64,000 nt of DNA. It comes from Acanthaster planci. Taxonomy: Eukaryota; Echinodermata; Asteroidea; Valvatida; Acanthasteridae. The position numbers and the translations under genes are program-made. Of the stretch, positions 1-13,200 are shown piece by piece. The stretch spans positions 944,719 to 1,008,718 of the forward strand of contig NW_019091448.1 in assembly GCF_001949145.1 (NCBI RefSeq). Direction: 5' to 3'. Position 1 is the stretch's first letter, and every line of letters begins with the position of its first letter. The notes below the pieces were generated by a model. That model made no database searches. It worked only from the letters and a program-made list of their open reading frames with translations, and was not told the origin of the DNA.

Positions 1-105
1 ATGGCATGAGAGAATGGCCTCCTGCTGGTATCAACCAACGTTTGGTGAGGGTGAACTTCAATGGGATTTGTTTGTATAAATTAATTTTGTTTTTTAGACA
101 TCTAC
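1..105 (+). repeat. Left copy of an imperfect direct repeat (partner 2195-2300)
   Basis: Both copies share ATGGCATG, then CCTCCTGCTGGTATCAACC, then GGTGAGGGTGAA, and end in TGTAT-AATTAATTT. They differ by small indels. The left copy starts at the window edge, so its full extent is unknown. Confidence 0.7.
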
Positions 106-2194
106 TACTGTTTATTATTTTTGTTTAAGAATTTCTAGGTATTCCAGGGGATTGATGGTACAGGGGAGTAACAGGATGTCCTCAGTTAACTCCAAGTTAT
201 GTGTTACTGATTAGCTCATGATTATCAAAATGCTCAATAGTGTCATCTCTAATAATGCTTTCCAGAACCTTTCCAGTGGCTATTAGACTGATGTGGGCCT
301 ATAGTTTCCTGGTGTGGATCTTCTTCATCCCTTCTTACAGACTGGTATGATGTGCACTCTTTTCCAATTATTTGGTGCTGCACCCTCCGTATTGAGTTAT
401 TGAAGATGTAAGTGAGTGGTGTGCTTAATTCATGAGCGTCATCAATAGACTGTGGGATACAATCTGGTCAAGCTGCTTTGATGGCTTTAGACCTTCCAAC
501 TTTCCTCTGACACAGTCTTGTGTTATTCTGATTTCCTTTAATATTTCCTCCTCGAGTTCTTTACATGTACATAATGATTCAGGATTTGGTATTTTTTGTT
601 TCTCTTCAGTGAAGACTGATGGAAAGGAATCATTCAGGGCATCTGCAGTCTGCTGGCCTGTTGGTATTGATTCACCAGTACGTCTCTTCAAAGGTCCAAC
701 TGTGCCTTAACTTTTGTCTTGGATGGCATGTATGCATAGATGCTTTTGGAGTATAGTTTTAGGCTTTGGAGAAGTTTCTTTTCCAAGTCTTTCTTTGCTT
801 GTCACACATCATATCTAGCTTCTTTCTGGCATTTCTGATATTGCTCGCAGTTTTCTGTTGATTTTTCTTTTAAGCTTTGACAACCCCGAGGTCTCTGTGC
901 CTTCCTAGTTAACCATAAAGATTCCTTCTTTGTTTGGCTCTTCACTACAACACAGTCTTTAATTGATCACACCTTGACATTTCTTTTTGGCTGTGTTCCA
1001 AGCTTGTTCCACTGCTTAGGTTTGAAATTAATCACAAAATTGATCTTCCCATTTCAGTTGTCTTAGTTCTGCTTCAATTTTGTTAAAATTTGCATTCTTG
1101 AAGTATCTTTTTCCCAGAGATTCCTCAAACTCGACAAAGTAAATCATCTCTGATTTCAACACGTTGTGATCACTTACACCATGGTGTGCCATGATCTCCA
1201 CTTCCTCTATCATACCTTGAATGTTATCAGCAGATAAGGAGTGAATCTCGTCTTGTTGGTTGAGTAACATGTTTGGACCATAAGTTATCAAGTGTGACAT
1301 AAAAAAATCACAGATTTTGTTAATGCTGCTTCCACTGGCTCGCAATCAATCTCCCAATCAATTCACCAATAACTGAAGTCCGCTACAATCATAAGGTTTT
1401 TGTGTCACAAATCAGTTGTCTGTAATCTGCTGTAATCTTGTTGAAGTCTCGTTGTGCCAAAGATTCCTGGGACTCAACAAAGTAAATCATCTCTGATTCT
1501 TTACACAATTCCCAGTAACAAATCCATCTCCGTATGCTTTCATGTTATGTCAAACTATAGGGCTTCTCCATATTTGGGCAGTGCTGTGTCTTCACATAAA
1601 TGTAGCTGTACTTCCAAGTCTCCTTTAGTGTCCAGAAGTATGCCACCATGTGCTTCATTATGCCTATCATATTTAGTGATGTGGTATTGGATAGACGAAT
1701 CTCAGCACTGGCTATGTCATCACGTAGCCATGTCTACATGATACCCACTATGCTGGATGCATTTCTTCTTCAGCAAAGGATTATTATTTGTCTCTCTCAT
1801 TTCTTTGTGCATTGGTGACGGTGCATTTTTCACTTTTCTTCTAAAGCCGGGGGGGGGGGGAGTAGGCCCATTCTCCCTTTGATCTCTTTTTCAGGTATGT
1901 GTAGATTTCTTGTTCCTGTATGTAGTAGTTTCCTGGTATTTCTTGCCTTTATTAGTTGATAGCTTTTCCTTTCATCTTCTCAATTCTTGGTTATGCTGCT
2001 ACTTGCTTCGGGCGTCTGGAAGTTTAGACTGATTTCTTGCATTAAGTTTTTTTCTAGCATTCTCATCTACATCCAGTAGTTTCTATTTATCCTTCCAGTA
2101 TTCTGACTGGGAACATTCATTTATTCTTTTGCCTGCTCTCTTGGTCAAGCTTTCTGCAAAGACCCTGTTCATGACTCATTTCACACACCTCTTG

Positions 2195-2300
2195 ATGGCA
2201 TGTGACAATGCCTCCTGCTGGTATCAACCCCAGTCTGGTGAGGGTGAAGCTCAACAGGATTTGTGTCTTTGTATGAATTAATTTGATTTTTCAGGCACCT
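2195..2300 (+). repeat. Right copy of the direct repeat (partner 1-105)
   Basis: Same orientation as the copy at 1-105 and about 2.19 kb away. It lies on the 5' side of the minus-strand LINE pieces. It may be a second LINE fragment or a duplicated end. Confidence 0.7.
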
Positions 2301-3829
2301 ACATGTACCCATGTCAAAAAACTTTTCTAATAGCTATTGAAACATAGAGTACATGCGGATCTTCAAATTTTACAAAATTAAAAAAAAAACAATTTTAAAT
2401 TCCTTCTATTTACTGGAGCAAATGCACTGACACTCCTCTTCTACAGGGTGACCTCGATCATTTCTCTCCAAAATTCGGTTATCCGTATTTGTAACAAATC
2501 CAGAGTAAGATTTGTGTCTCATGTTTCCAGTGCAGTGAGGTGGAACTTCTTTAACTTCTTGTCATAAGGCAGAAAATGAGAAAATGGGATTGTCCACTTT
2601 TGACACTCCATAGTTTTACCAAAAAGGAATCATGGAACAGACTCACCGGGTGCTGCAAGATGCTGACCGGGGCCTAGTCGCGAGTTGCTCTTAATTCAGG
2701 CACTGGAGCACATCCATGTTGACAGAGGCCCACATATTTCAGCCAAATGGAGATAGATATGGAGAGGAAGTAAGAAGTGGGTTGCAAACTCATCTTTCAC
2801 TGTAGACAAGTGCAGGTTCCAAAGTGTTAATCCCAATCAACTGCAGTGTATGCAGATATGCTTTGCTACGTCACAAATTTACGATAGTAAAAATAGACTC
2901 CAAAATACATCAAAATTCGACGTCAAAAAGATAAGAAATATTGCTAAAACTGTGATAAAAGTAATTAAAAGCAACTTCGTGAGGTTAAACGGTGACGATG
3001 CACCAGATAAGAAGGGATTTTTCCAGCAAGGAACTTTTCATACATCCCGCGAAAACACGACGCGTCAGCTCAGGCAAGCATGCGCATTCCAAATCCTGTT
3101 AGTTAAATCAAGCATTGGATTATGTTCAACAGAACTGCAGTTTTTGAAACAATTGCCAAATTTTCATCGCTCTTTTGTAGACGGCAACTGAAATGAAATA
3201 GGCACAGCATAGCATAGCAGAATTTGATATTTTGAAGTAAAAGGTCAGTCATCACACTGCAGGTTGCACAACGGTAAATTTGCACCCATAGTTTAGAAAA
3301 CGGGGCAAAAATCGGACAAAAATAGCGCCGCCTGGTGTGACTCTCAGGGAGAGGTTGGCTTCTGTTTCCCTCTCGAAATTCAAGATTTCAGCCAAAAGTC
3401 AGTTTTCTTTTCAGTTTTATAGGGGTTAGCCACGCAAATCTGTTTTATTCGTCCTTCGCCGAAAACAGTGGTAAAACTGTCAGCTTTTAATGAAGACGCC
3501 CACCTCTATGGAAAATAGGCCCACAGGTTGGAGGTTCTCATCTGTGAACAAAATATCGAGTTGGACGCCAAATCCCAAATGTTTGATTTATAGAGATATC
3601 TGTATTATCGCTCCCGATTATTATGGCACCTCTAGTGGCGTATCCAGCAGGGGGGCAGGAGCAATTTTTTCCCAATTTTTTTTATATATCAAATATTTGT
3701 CAAATATTGCACCAAAAGCCTAGGAAAACAACACTAGGAAATAAAAGTAAGGATGTCCGGATCGTAAGGCTTCGATGTTTTTTCTCCCTTAACAACATGC
3801 TTAATAATCACGAGGCAGCATTCACTTTT
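2301..3829. other. Intergenic DNA without a recognised gene
   Basis: AT-rich sequence with short open frames only. A G-run near 3641-3661, in the context CCTCTAGTGGCG, looks like a piece of a dispersed repeat. I see no convincing coding segment. Confidence 0.5.
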
Positions 3830-4103
3830 TGAATCCCCCGGTAACCCGAGGGATTTGCACTCGCACAACTCGATGAAGTCTGAAAAGCGCCCTCATTGCA
3901 TTAAAAACTTCGCTTGCACGATATGAACCAATCAGCTGCATGAATTCAGCAACACATACGGAATGCGGTACGTTTGAATTCGATCGCATTGGGTCACAGT
4001 GGACTGGAGCTTGAAGGGACGATTGCGTAGTTTATAGAGGTTTGGGAGTAGGCCTACATCAGACATATTACTGTTTGATCGTAAAGAAGACGAGGTGGGT
4101 AAG
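3830..4103 (+). promoter_or_regulatory. Probable ARHGAP11A promoter and 5' UTR (CCAAT + CHR-like site)
   Basis: A CCAAT box (GAACCAATCAG) lies at 3928-3932. A TTTGAA hexamer, identical to the cell-cycle homology region core, lies at 3973-3978, about 45 bp downstream. The ARHGAP11A ATG is at 4104. CCAAT (NF-Y) followed by a CHR is the known layout of G2/M genes bound by DREAM/MMB, and vertebrate ARHGAP11A is a mitotic gene. The sites are seen; their function here is inferred. The local sequence is more CpG-rich than its surroundings. Confidence 0.5.
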
Positions 4104-4235
4104 ATGAAGGACCTATCTTCTGTGGAAGACAGAGACACCTTGAAATATGTCGTACGGCATGAGCTGAAGACGTTCGGAATCAAAGTGCCGAAAGAAAAAA
4201 GAAGCAGTGTAAGATGCACGCAAGCTCAAGGGAAG
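4104..4235 (+). CDS. ARHGAP11A: ARHGAP11A coding exon 1
   Basis: Codes for 44 residues, beginning MKDLSSVEDR and ending AQGK. HELKTFGIKV aligns with the N-terminal segment of vertebrate ARHGAP11A. The donor is GGGAAG|GTCAGT, phase 0. It joins exon 2 at 6762, which carries AVFGCSLDEVP, the counterpart of the family's IFGVPF segment. Confidence 0.85.
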
Positions 4236-7200
4236 GTCAGTGAAATAACCGTGTATTTTCGACACAATGGGCATTTTGGAGCTGTAAGGCCTAATTGATA
4301 AACATTTCAATAGGTCCAAATTTTCATATTGATATTAGGGGCCGTCTTTAAAGTTACATACGTACGAAATGTAATACATTATCCAATGTTATACATTCGT
4401 GACATTGTACTTCCACACGGGTGAGAGCACATGTACTGTCATGACTGACTGTACTGTAGTGTACCCCTCTGTCATGTCTGTACTGTACATGTACATAAAT
4501 CCTGTGTATAGGCCTAGGCCTTTGTTTTTAATTTTTGATTAGGCCTAGTCAGGGTTGTACCTCATTGTTAAACTTTAGGGGGGGCACATTTTGTGGATGT
4601 CATTGGGGTTTAATTTTGGATCATCCGAATCTGACCCATTGAGATTTTACGCGTGAAAATTTAGGCCGGTAAAAATAAGGGTTTTTAAAACTTTACTGTA
4701 ATTTGTGTATTTTTGTGTAATTAGCATAGTGTACATGTATCCTACATTAGCAAATGAGGAATAATATTATTTATACCTGTATTCGTTAATTTTCGTACAT
4801 TTATTGATATTACACGTTAATTATTTTTATAAGCAGCTGATAATCAGTGTCCTGTTTATACTCATTAATGTCCATATGTTATTTATTTTCTTTTTCTGAT
4901 ACTGATAGCATCTTAGGAGAGCCTCACGATAGTGATCAAGTTGCTTCTTGGCAATCCCTCAGGGGTGTTACCAGTTTGTATTGTGTATTTTGTAATTTTC
5001 CTATTCTCTTTTATGCTTGTTGTCTTTGTCCTGATCAGGTATGTACATGTACCTGAGATATAATAAATGAAATGAAAAGGCATACCAGAACTGTGTGGGC
5101 ATGGTGGGGTCTGACGTCCACCCTGGGCGGACATCAGACCTCACAGTTCTGGGGGTAAGGGCACCTGTACATACTGTAATACATTTCCGGAAGATGCTGC
5201 CAGTTTTTGTGTCATGCATGTTACGAGTAATGTTGCGATTTATAATGGGTGTTGGCACGGCTATGCCGTGGTGCGCAGGGGTGGACAACAGTGAGGCAGC
5301 CCCACACGTAGCAGGGCTGTAGTGGCTCTCTTTTACAATCTGTCTGTTTGTGACAATCCTGCAGTTTGGATTTCAGGCATTAAAGACACGCCTTGAAGTA
5401 GGGCTGTGGTGGCGACAGATAAGAGACAGATTGTAAAAGGGAGCCACTACAGCCCTAAGTGTGGGGCTAATGGTGAGGGTACTGTGTTTGAGTGGTTTTT
5501 CGATGCACAACAGCTGATTCTGGTGAAAAGGTGTATTGATTTGATGAAGATTCATTAGAACCCTCCTGCTGTAACTGTCAAGAACAGTCAAAAATTCCTT
5601 CCACTCGATTTGCCCCAGTACACAGACACATGGGAAATTTGACTGATTTTGACTGAAATGACATCTGTGTCAAGAATGTATCTTTGCATAGGAGGGTTTA
5701 AAAACAAATTTTCGGTCTGCGTGCGCTACGCACTCGTTATATATAATTAACATCTCCCCAACGCAAAAATACATCTTGAAAAACATGTACATGTAGTTGA
5801 TTACACAGTCCTGAGCCCATAGGTCATTGGAGTCCTGCCTAGACTAGATATGCATCAGGTTTGATGGCTTTTGGGGGAAGAATTGATTGAGAAAGTGGAG
5901 TTTTAAAAACAAAAAGTTGACCTTGTCTGCCCCAATTTCATATACAGGGCTGCATTCAAAAATCTATACTGCAGTAAGAACCCATAACAAGTCATCGTGA
6001 TCGTAGGGCTGCGGTCACACAGAGTAGTGACTTGCAGTTCTGTATATCATGTAAAGTCAGAGGTAGTCCACCCTGCACGATAATGACGATTCTCAAATTT
6101 CGGAATCGGCTATAATGACCACAAAAACAGCATAAGGGTAAAACTCGACCTGTTTTTTTTTTTAAATAGCCTATGAGTATGGGGATATCGGTGCATGGAA
6201 CTGTTTCTCACGTATTTATTTGAAGTGGTCTGGTTAGGTGTGAAGTTGGGAAAAAATTCAACAACCTGTAGGGAGTGAAACACTACAACACACATCCTTG
6301 TGAAGTGTCATAATACATGTACATGTATAGGCCTGCGTGTACAAGTACAGTGCGATGTACATGTACAAATATAGACGCATTTATGGTACACATGGGCACC
6401 TCTTGATCACTGCTCTGATTCAGTAGCTATCAGAAATTGCAACCTTGAAAGGTTATTAAGTTTTTTCAAATGACATGAAGATCAGTTACTTACATGTACA
6501 TGTAGTACATATGCTTTATTGCTGTTAAATTCATGGCTTTGTGATATCAGGGACCAGAACTGTTAACTTACTTAGCCACTTACATGTACATATAAATCAC
6601 ACAAAAGGTTAACCGCTTTCCTTCTCTTAATAGACAACTTGGTTAATCCATCATTGCAGAATGACAATATCAAGAGATGCATATCCTGATAGGTACATGT
6701 ACAAATGCCCATGTTCACCTTCTCACCAAATTGTTGCTCATTATTTCTCCTGGGCTCACAGGAAAAGTCCACAACCGCCAGTAGATCAGCTGTGTTTGGT
6801 TGTTCCCTTGATGAAGTTCCAGCCATCCCGATAAATGCCAGCCCAGGCAGTGCAGTACCAAAGTAAGTCAGGCAAAACCTTAACCCAAACTCTCTTGGGC
6901 AGGGGTTCCGTTCTTGCAAGGTACATGTAGAAACTCTCCTGCACCTGCTAGCAACGTCTTCACGCCTCAGTCAGCATTAAATTGACTATTGGCAATTTGT
7001 TGTCAGTGTTGCTCTCAATGTACCGATTACGCCCGCTAAATCATGTGACCTATAGTGGGTATCACTCTGTAGCAAACTGTGTTTTGAGTCAGTGTTTGCA
7101 AACAATGAAGCTGATTTACGGTATAGTACCCGCCACATCAGCAGTCTGTACCACTGTTTTTTTTTTTAAATAAACACTTCGCTTCTAGTGAGTGCCGTGT

Positions 7201-10200
7201 TTGTTGATATTAGATACACGTACATGTACCCACTATAGGCCACAAGACTTAGCGCATGCAAACAGTCTATTGATGGATATACATGTATGCAAACTTTGCT
7301 TCCTCAATCCTGCAAATTCCTCTGTTTTAAGGAATTTCTATGAAAATCTGTCCAAATGCAGAATGTGTTAAGACCGAGACCTTGAGTCTAAAGCCTACAT
7401 GTAAATACTGGTCGTTACATGTACATTTAACGTTAGGACTACACAGTAAATTAAGATCATGGAGAGAGAATGAGAGACAAGAGGACAGTTGATCAGTACA
7501 TTATATGTTTACATAAATGACTACCTTTGACAAGGACAAGGGTTCCCCTTATTCAGGGATAGTTTTTGTCGAATAGGATAGCGTTAAGAAATTGAAGGTG
7601 ATGTCATTAATTACATGTGAATTTTTGCAGTTCTTTCCATAAGTCATGATAATTGGCCAATATAAAAAGAAACATTTCTTTTCATGAACATGAAGTAAAT
7701 ACATGTACAAAGCAGTGTGGATCATTCACATTGCTTATTCAAATCGTTGGAACCCAGTAGCAATCCATGGAAAGATGAATAATGCCTCTGTCTCTTTTCC
7801 ACACATGCATTAAACAGATTTCTAGTGGATTGCGTGCAGTTTCTGCAGGACAACATTGGCTGTGAGGGTTTGTTCCGTAAACCAGGGTCCAGGTCACGAC
7901 AGAAAGATTTACAGGTATTTAAGAGGATAGCTTTCCTGAATAACGCTTGCCTCTCAGGGCATAAACATTAGTAATTAGAAAGATTTAAAAATACCAACGT
8001 ATTTGTCTGTCCAAGTGCATTGGGAAAGAATGCATTATTTTGACAGCAATGTTTTCCTCAGTTTTTTAACCTGGGACTGGGACAGTATCATTGTTTCCCA
8101 CTGGGATACTTTTGATAAAAAAGCCTTATTGACTAATACCACAGTATTCCTTGAAGCGGGTATTACATTTATGTCATCAAAAAGCAGTGGTGATAAGCCA
8201 ACATTTACTGGGAATGCCAACAAATATGGGCCAGCGTGAAGGTTGTTGACAACTTGGAAAATCCCCTAAAGTTTAGAAGTACATGCACCTGTACAGTGTA
8301 TCATCATTTATCAGTCCATTTATTTTCAAATAAATATCGTGTATGTGATAGAATAATAAAACGTGAAGATAAAATTTGATAAAGTTTTCAAGCAAGAATA
8401 ATGTAATACTGCAAAAGGAAACTATAAAATGGAAATGACAGAACAAGTTCTTGGTTTATGACTGTGACAAAACACAACCCTGTAAGACATTGTTCGAGGC
8501 TTTCCGTTCAGACACTAAAAGCTACACCAAAATTGACGCTGTTAATAGTGTTATATTGAAAGGGTTCTGCAAACATTCCAGGCACATTAACAAGAATACC
8601 ACAGCACTGAGATTCCATACCGAGTTTGCCGGTATTGTGGTATTCATGGATCATCATTCGGTATTGTTCGGTATTGAAAAAATGAACACCACTATAGTCT
8701 ATTCAGTAATACTGAAATACCATCCAAGCCTACTGCCTTTATTATTAAGCCTGTATTAATCCTTGTTTGTATTGCAGCTCATGATTGAGAATAACAGCCC
8801 CATCCCAAGAGATGCCAATGTTCATGATGTGGCAGGCCTCTTTAAGCTCTTCTTTCGAGAGCTGCCCGAGCCCCTCATCAGCGGCAAGCTTGCTGAGGCG
8901 CTCCTCAAGAGCCGCCAGCTCCACGACCCCCAGGTGAGCCGCTACACCACCCAGCTGCTGTGCCTGACCCTCCCGCCCCTCCACTGCCACACGCTGTGCT
9001 ACGCCCTGCAGTTCCTGCAGCGGGTGGCGGCAGACGCAGCCAGCAACCGGATGGACGCCGCCAACTTGGCCCTGGTCATGACGCCCAACCTGGTGGGCGG
9101 GCTCAAGATGGAGAAGGGCGGGGGCAGCAGCAGCACAGCCAGCACCGAGAAGCTCCTGAGATCGCATACGGCTGTGGTCAGGCACTTGATCCAGACGGCC
9201 AACGACATTGGCAAGGTGCCGGACGCTGTTGTCGAGAGAGTCGAGAGCTTTGGGAACCGCTCGGGCGATCTGCTGACGGACAGGCTGACATCAGAGGATG
9301 AGCTGGATAAGAGCGGGGATGGGATGCTTGAGGAGAGGAAGAAGAACCGGAGACGGCGGCGAAGTGGACCAATACAAGGTGAGATGACATGTCACCAATT
9401 CAAGTACACATGCATGCTGTGTTGCAGTCAAAGGTTTCAAAAACCCACCGGAATCTTTGTGAATACATTTCTTTATACGTTGGACGAAGGTAAAGGAAGC
9501 AAACTAGGTCACCTTGCCCCAGTTTGGCTACCACAAACACAAAAATGTTGGACATTTTTACAGGAAAATATCCCCTTTTTATAGGTATCATGAGTGGCAT
9601 TGGGCAAAGCCTTGGGATTTTGAAGTCTGGTACAGGAAGTGCAGTGATGAAGTCTCCTGCTACAGACGATGTCATTGAGAATCCGTCATTCCTTGGTAAG
9701 CACTGTCACTTTGTTTTTAAAAAACTGCATACCGATACTTTCTCTGTTGATGTTCAAGACAGAATCTCTTTCATCAGTACTCTACGTACATGTATTTCTT
9801 CTTTAAATGGCTTTAAATGGCAACTGGATGTTGCTTCTTTTACATTCATCAGATCTGCAACTTTCTGTAGAGCCAGTCAAGTTCCTTATTTATCATTTTC
9901 GATGTATGCCATTCTTAACTGAAAAACACTGAATTTCCCAGCTTTCTCTGACATTCCACTTGCTGTTCTGGCTCTTACTTGGGACATTTTTCATTAATGC
10001 CGACCATACAGGGATGACTTTTTGTAACTCTCATTGCTTTTTCAGCACAGAGAAGCCTAATCTTTCGTCCTCTACCAAACTAAACTTTTTCAAATACAAG
10101 TGTCATTGCTGATTTTCACAGGAACATTTGTCTTAAATACGATTTGTCCCACCTCTCCCAGGTGAAACCCCTCGAATACTCAGATCCAGCAAGAGGAAAG

Positions 10201-13200
10201 CCAGTGAGGATTTGGGGGCATTTTCATCAGCAAAACGGTAAGGGAATAGAGACAAGCTGACATCGGCAGCAACATCTCTTGCGTGTTTGCCTCTTGGTAT
10301 TGTCAACAAATCCATTAAAACCTGGCCAAAACTCAATGTGTACATTAATTTATTACCCAAAGTTTCATCACCATAAAGCAGGGGAAATAATGGTGGTAAC
10401 AGAGTGTATGTGCCCGTTTCTGTATATTTCTAACATTTGTTGGCCACTGGGTTGGCCACACAACCTTGCTTGGCAGTTGAGGCGCCCAAGGACACTGACG
10501 GTGCCGCGGTCTGCACTGTACATGTAGATAGGGTTTCGTGTATGCCCTGGTGTTCAGATGTATTTCTTATCCTGGGTCTTTTATTGTTGGCCAACCCGAA
10601 GGAAAGCGATGCTACACCAGATGACCGTGGACCCACAGTACAGCAAGCCAGGCCTGAGCTTGCACAGGGAAGGACGACAGGGGATGACAGTGACGGATTC
10701 CCCCATCACTCCCCTCAGACCCATTGGGCCTGCACTAGGAGAAGTTGGTAGGTTAAAGTCACACGTCCCAGCGATCCGCTCAATCCTTTAAACTTGGCAT
10801 GAAAGCAAGGGTGCATTTGATGTCTTGAAGCATTCACAGCAAAATTTACCCCAGTTGAGATACATGCAACATTTGCATTCACTGTCACTATGAGTGCAGT
10901 GCAAAAGTGCTCATGTTACTGGGTTATGGACACTACACCTGTATTAAAATATAGACACCACAGGACCAAAAGTGTTTTTGCAACCATTTTTTTTGCCACA
11001 GCGTAGTTCCAACTTTCCTAAAACAAAAGAAATTGTCCCCTTAATGCAGGGAACCTCTACCTATCTGTATTTGCACTAAATATTCATGAACATTTCCAGG
11101 ACTAATTTTAAACTGAATGTGCACAACCAGTAGTATCTTTGAGACTGCTAGACACACAGTGGAAGTGGTATTCAGATAGCTCTCATGTCTCTCGTATAAC
11201 TGTTAAGAACAGGGTTCCTGCGGGCTGGAGAAGTCATGGAAAAGGCATGGAAATTAGTTTTCATTTTCCAGGCCTGAAAAAGTCATGGAATTTTTTAAAA
11301 GTAACTAAAGTCATGGAAAAGTCAATGAATTGTTCAAACACTGTGTGAGATTTCTATTATCAGAAATAAGTGCACAAAATGCATGATTTTATGTGCAACT
11401 TGAAAAGTCCGAATAGCCCAAGAAATTGCATTCTTGGGTCATGGATTTTCATAATTTGGTCATGGAAAGTCATGGAATTTAATTGTCCTCCAGGTGCAGG
11501 AACCCCGTAAGAAGGTTTCTGTATGTGCATATTTTCTGCGAAAATTGCAAAATAAGGAATCTTGCGTACTTGTACTTCGGAGCATGGGGGATATTCTGGA
11601 TTAAGTTGACCAAATTGTATATGTACGTGCTTCTTTAAAGGATTCAATTCAATGTGTACTCAGACAGAATATCTACTTATCCTTTGTGCCAAACTATAGA
11701 TGCCATAACTGAGGACGGATCAACAGTCTTCAAATTCCAGACGCCGTCCATCAAATTTGCGGACGATTCTTTCACAACGTTTTGTGCCACACCACAGGGG
11801 AAGGTCGGCTTAGCAGGTGCTACGCATGGGAAAAAGCTGGGCAAACTCAACCCATTGAGCAGCAAAAAGTACAAGAGGTATAACATGTCTTCTGTAGATT
11901 GTCCCTTTCCATAGGACTTTGTTAGAGGGCCATGATTTTGCTCTGACACATTTTATCCCCAATTTGTTGATCGTACCACAAAAGGACTTGTATGTAGTTG
12001 CAGTAAGTTACAAGTTTATGCACTAACTTGACAGCTCAAAACAATACTTTTCACCTTGAAAGTACAGCATACTTCTGTAAATAACAGTGGTTATACTTTT
12101 TTCATCTCAGACGTTCTGGTGCAATACAAACTGATGCCAGCACTCCCAAATCAGTGTATGCCAGTTACACCCCCAAATCTAGCGGTGTCTACAAATCCAT
12201 CAAGAAGAGACTTGGCCACAGACACACTCGCACGCAGGTGAGGGTAATGAGTCACACAGCCTGAGAGCAGTGTGCAGTTTCAGTCACAGCTGTGAATGTT
12301 GTCATCATGACCTGACGCAAAGTGATACCTGTGCACGCTCACCTTGTGTGGACAGTTTACAATTCTATGTGATTTCGGTTTTCACAAAATGGACACTCAA
12401 GCTCCCATGTGTGTACTCAGAACATTTTTGTTTTTAGAGACTGATATTAATTTCCCAGTGCAGAAAGGGTTTTTACAAATTGCTACTTAATTCCACAGCT
12501 ATAAAGATTGAGTGAATTCGTAGCAAAACTTTTTAAAGTACTTTTCTCAATTTTTCTGAATTGCACATCGATAAAATGCTTGTGTGTTTGCAAAAACCAA
12601 AACTTTAAATTACATGTCAGTGTGAAAAGTGCAAGTGTATGCCAGACTTCTGGCAGTTGTCGGAATTCTGGCCATTTCATATTTTGAGAAAAAATCCATT
12701 GGCCTTGGATTTTGAGGGTCCTAGGAGGGTTTGGGTGGTTAGGGTTAAATACAGGCATTTACAGTAGTGTGCCTCCAGGAGTTGGCAACGCGTTGATCTT
12801 CGAAACCCGCATTGGGTCAACAGATTTTGCGCATTGTGATTGGTCAACACGTTGCAAACTCTTGGAGGTGCGCCGTTGTGAATAGCTTACATTGAAGTGT
12901 TCATTTATTGTTTATTACATCCAGACTAATTTTTGTTTTGATTCAGCCAACTCCAATTCATCTTAATGACATGCCGGATAAATCCGTTGGCTGGCGGCTG
13001 GCCAATCCTCCCATGCAAGAGGACTCGGCCATGTTGGACAGCCTGGCTCTTGGCACCTCGCCCCAACTGAGAGGAACACCGCTCACAAGGAGACGTCAAA
13101 GGCGACAGAAGATGCCCAGCTCACCAGCCACGCTCTTCAGTCCCTGCACAGCAGCATCCTGCCCAGTGCCAGATCAGAGGGACAGAGATCAGGGGTCAGC

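Larger units (their letters stand above)
1..2300 (-). mobile_element. Decayed CR1/L2-like non-LTR retrotransposon (LINE) remnant
   Basis: Read on the minus strand, the stretch shows broken pieces of a LINE ORF2 in the expected order. An AP-endonuclease piece has TWLRDDIASAEI near 1690-1740 and EAELRQLKWED near 1030-1075. A linker piece has the typical FPSVFTEEK near 600. The start of a reverse transcriptase has a VLESIIRDDTIEHFDN-like motif near 222-276. Frameshifts and stops interrupt every part, so it is inactive. It runs off the left edge. An imperfect direct repeat of about 100 bp occurs at 1-105 and 2195-2300. A poly-G run lies at 1849-1861. The family (CR1, L2 or related) is inferred from motif resemblance only. 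Confidence 0.7.
4236..6761. other. ARHGAP11A intron 1
   Basis: 2.5 kb of AT-rich DNA with many ACATGTAC words. It contains the inverted repeat at 5299-5467 and the dispersed element at 5555-5703. No further exon is needed, because exon 1 and exon 2 join in phase 0. Confidence 0.7.

Noticed and set aside
8745-9301. Antisense and alternative-frame ORFs over the RhoGAP exon
   Set aside because: Shadows of a GC-rich coding exon. The sense frame carries all RhoGAP motifs.
12908-12946. ATG at 12908 as start of a separate 778-residue protein
   Set aside because: The first 13 codons are intron. A good acceptor (TTGATTCAG) lies at 12946, and the phase joins exon 9 of ARHGAP11A.
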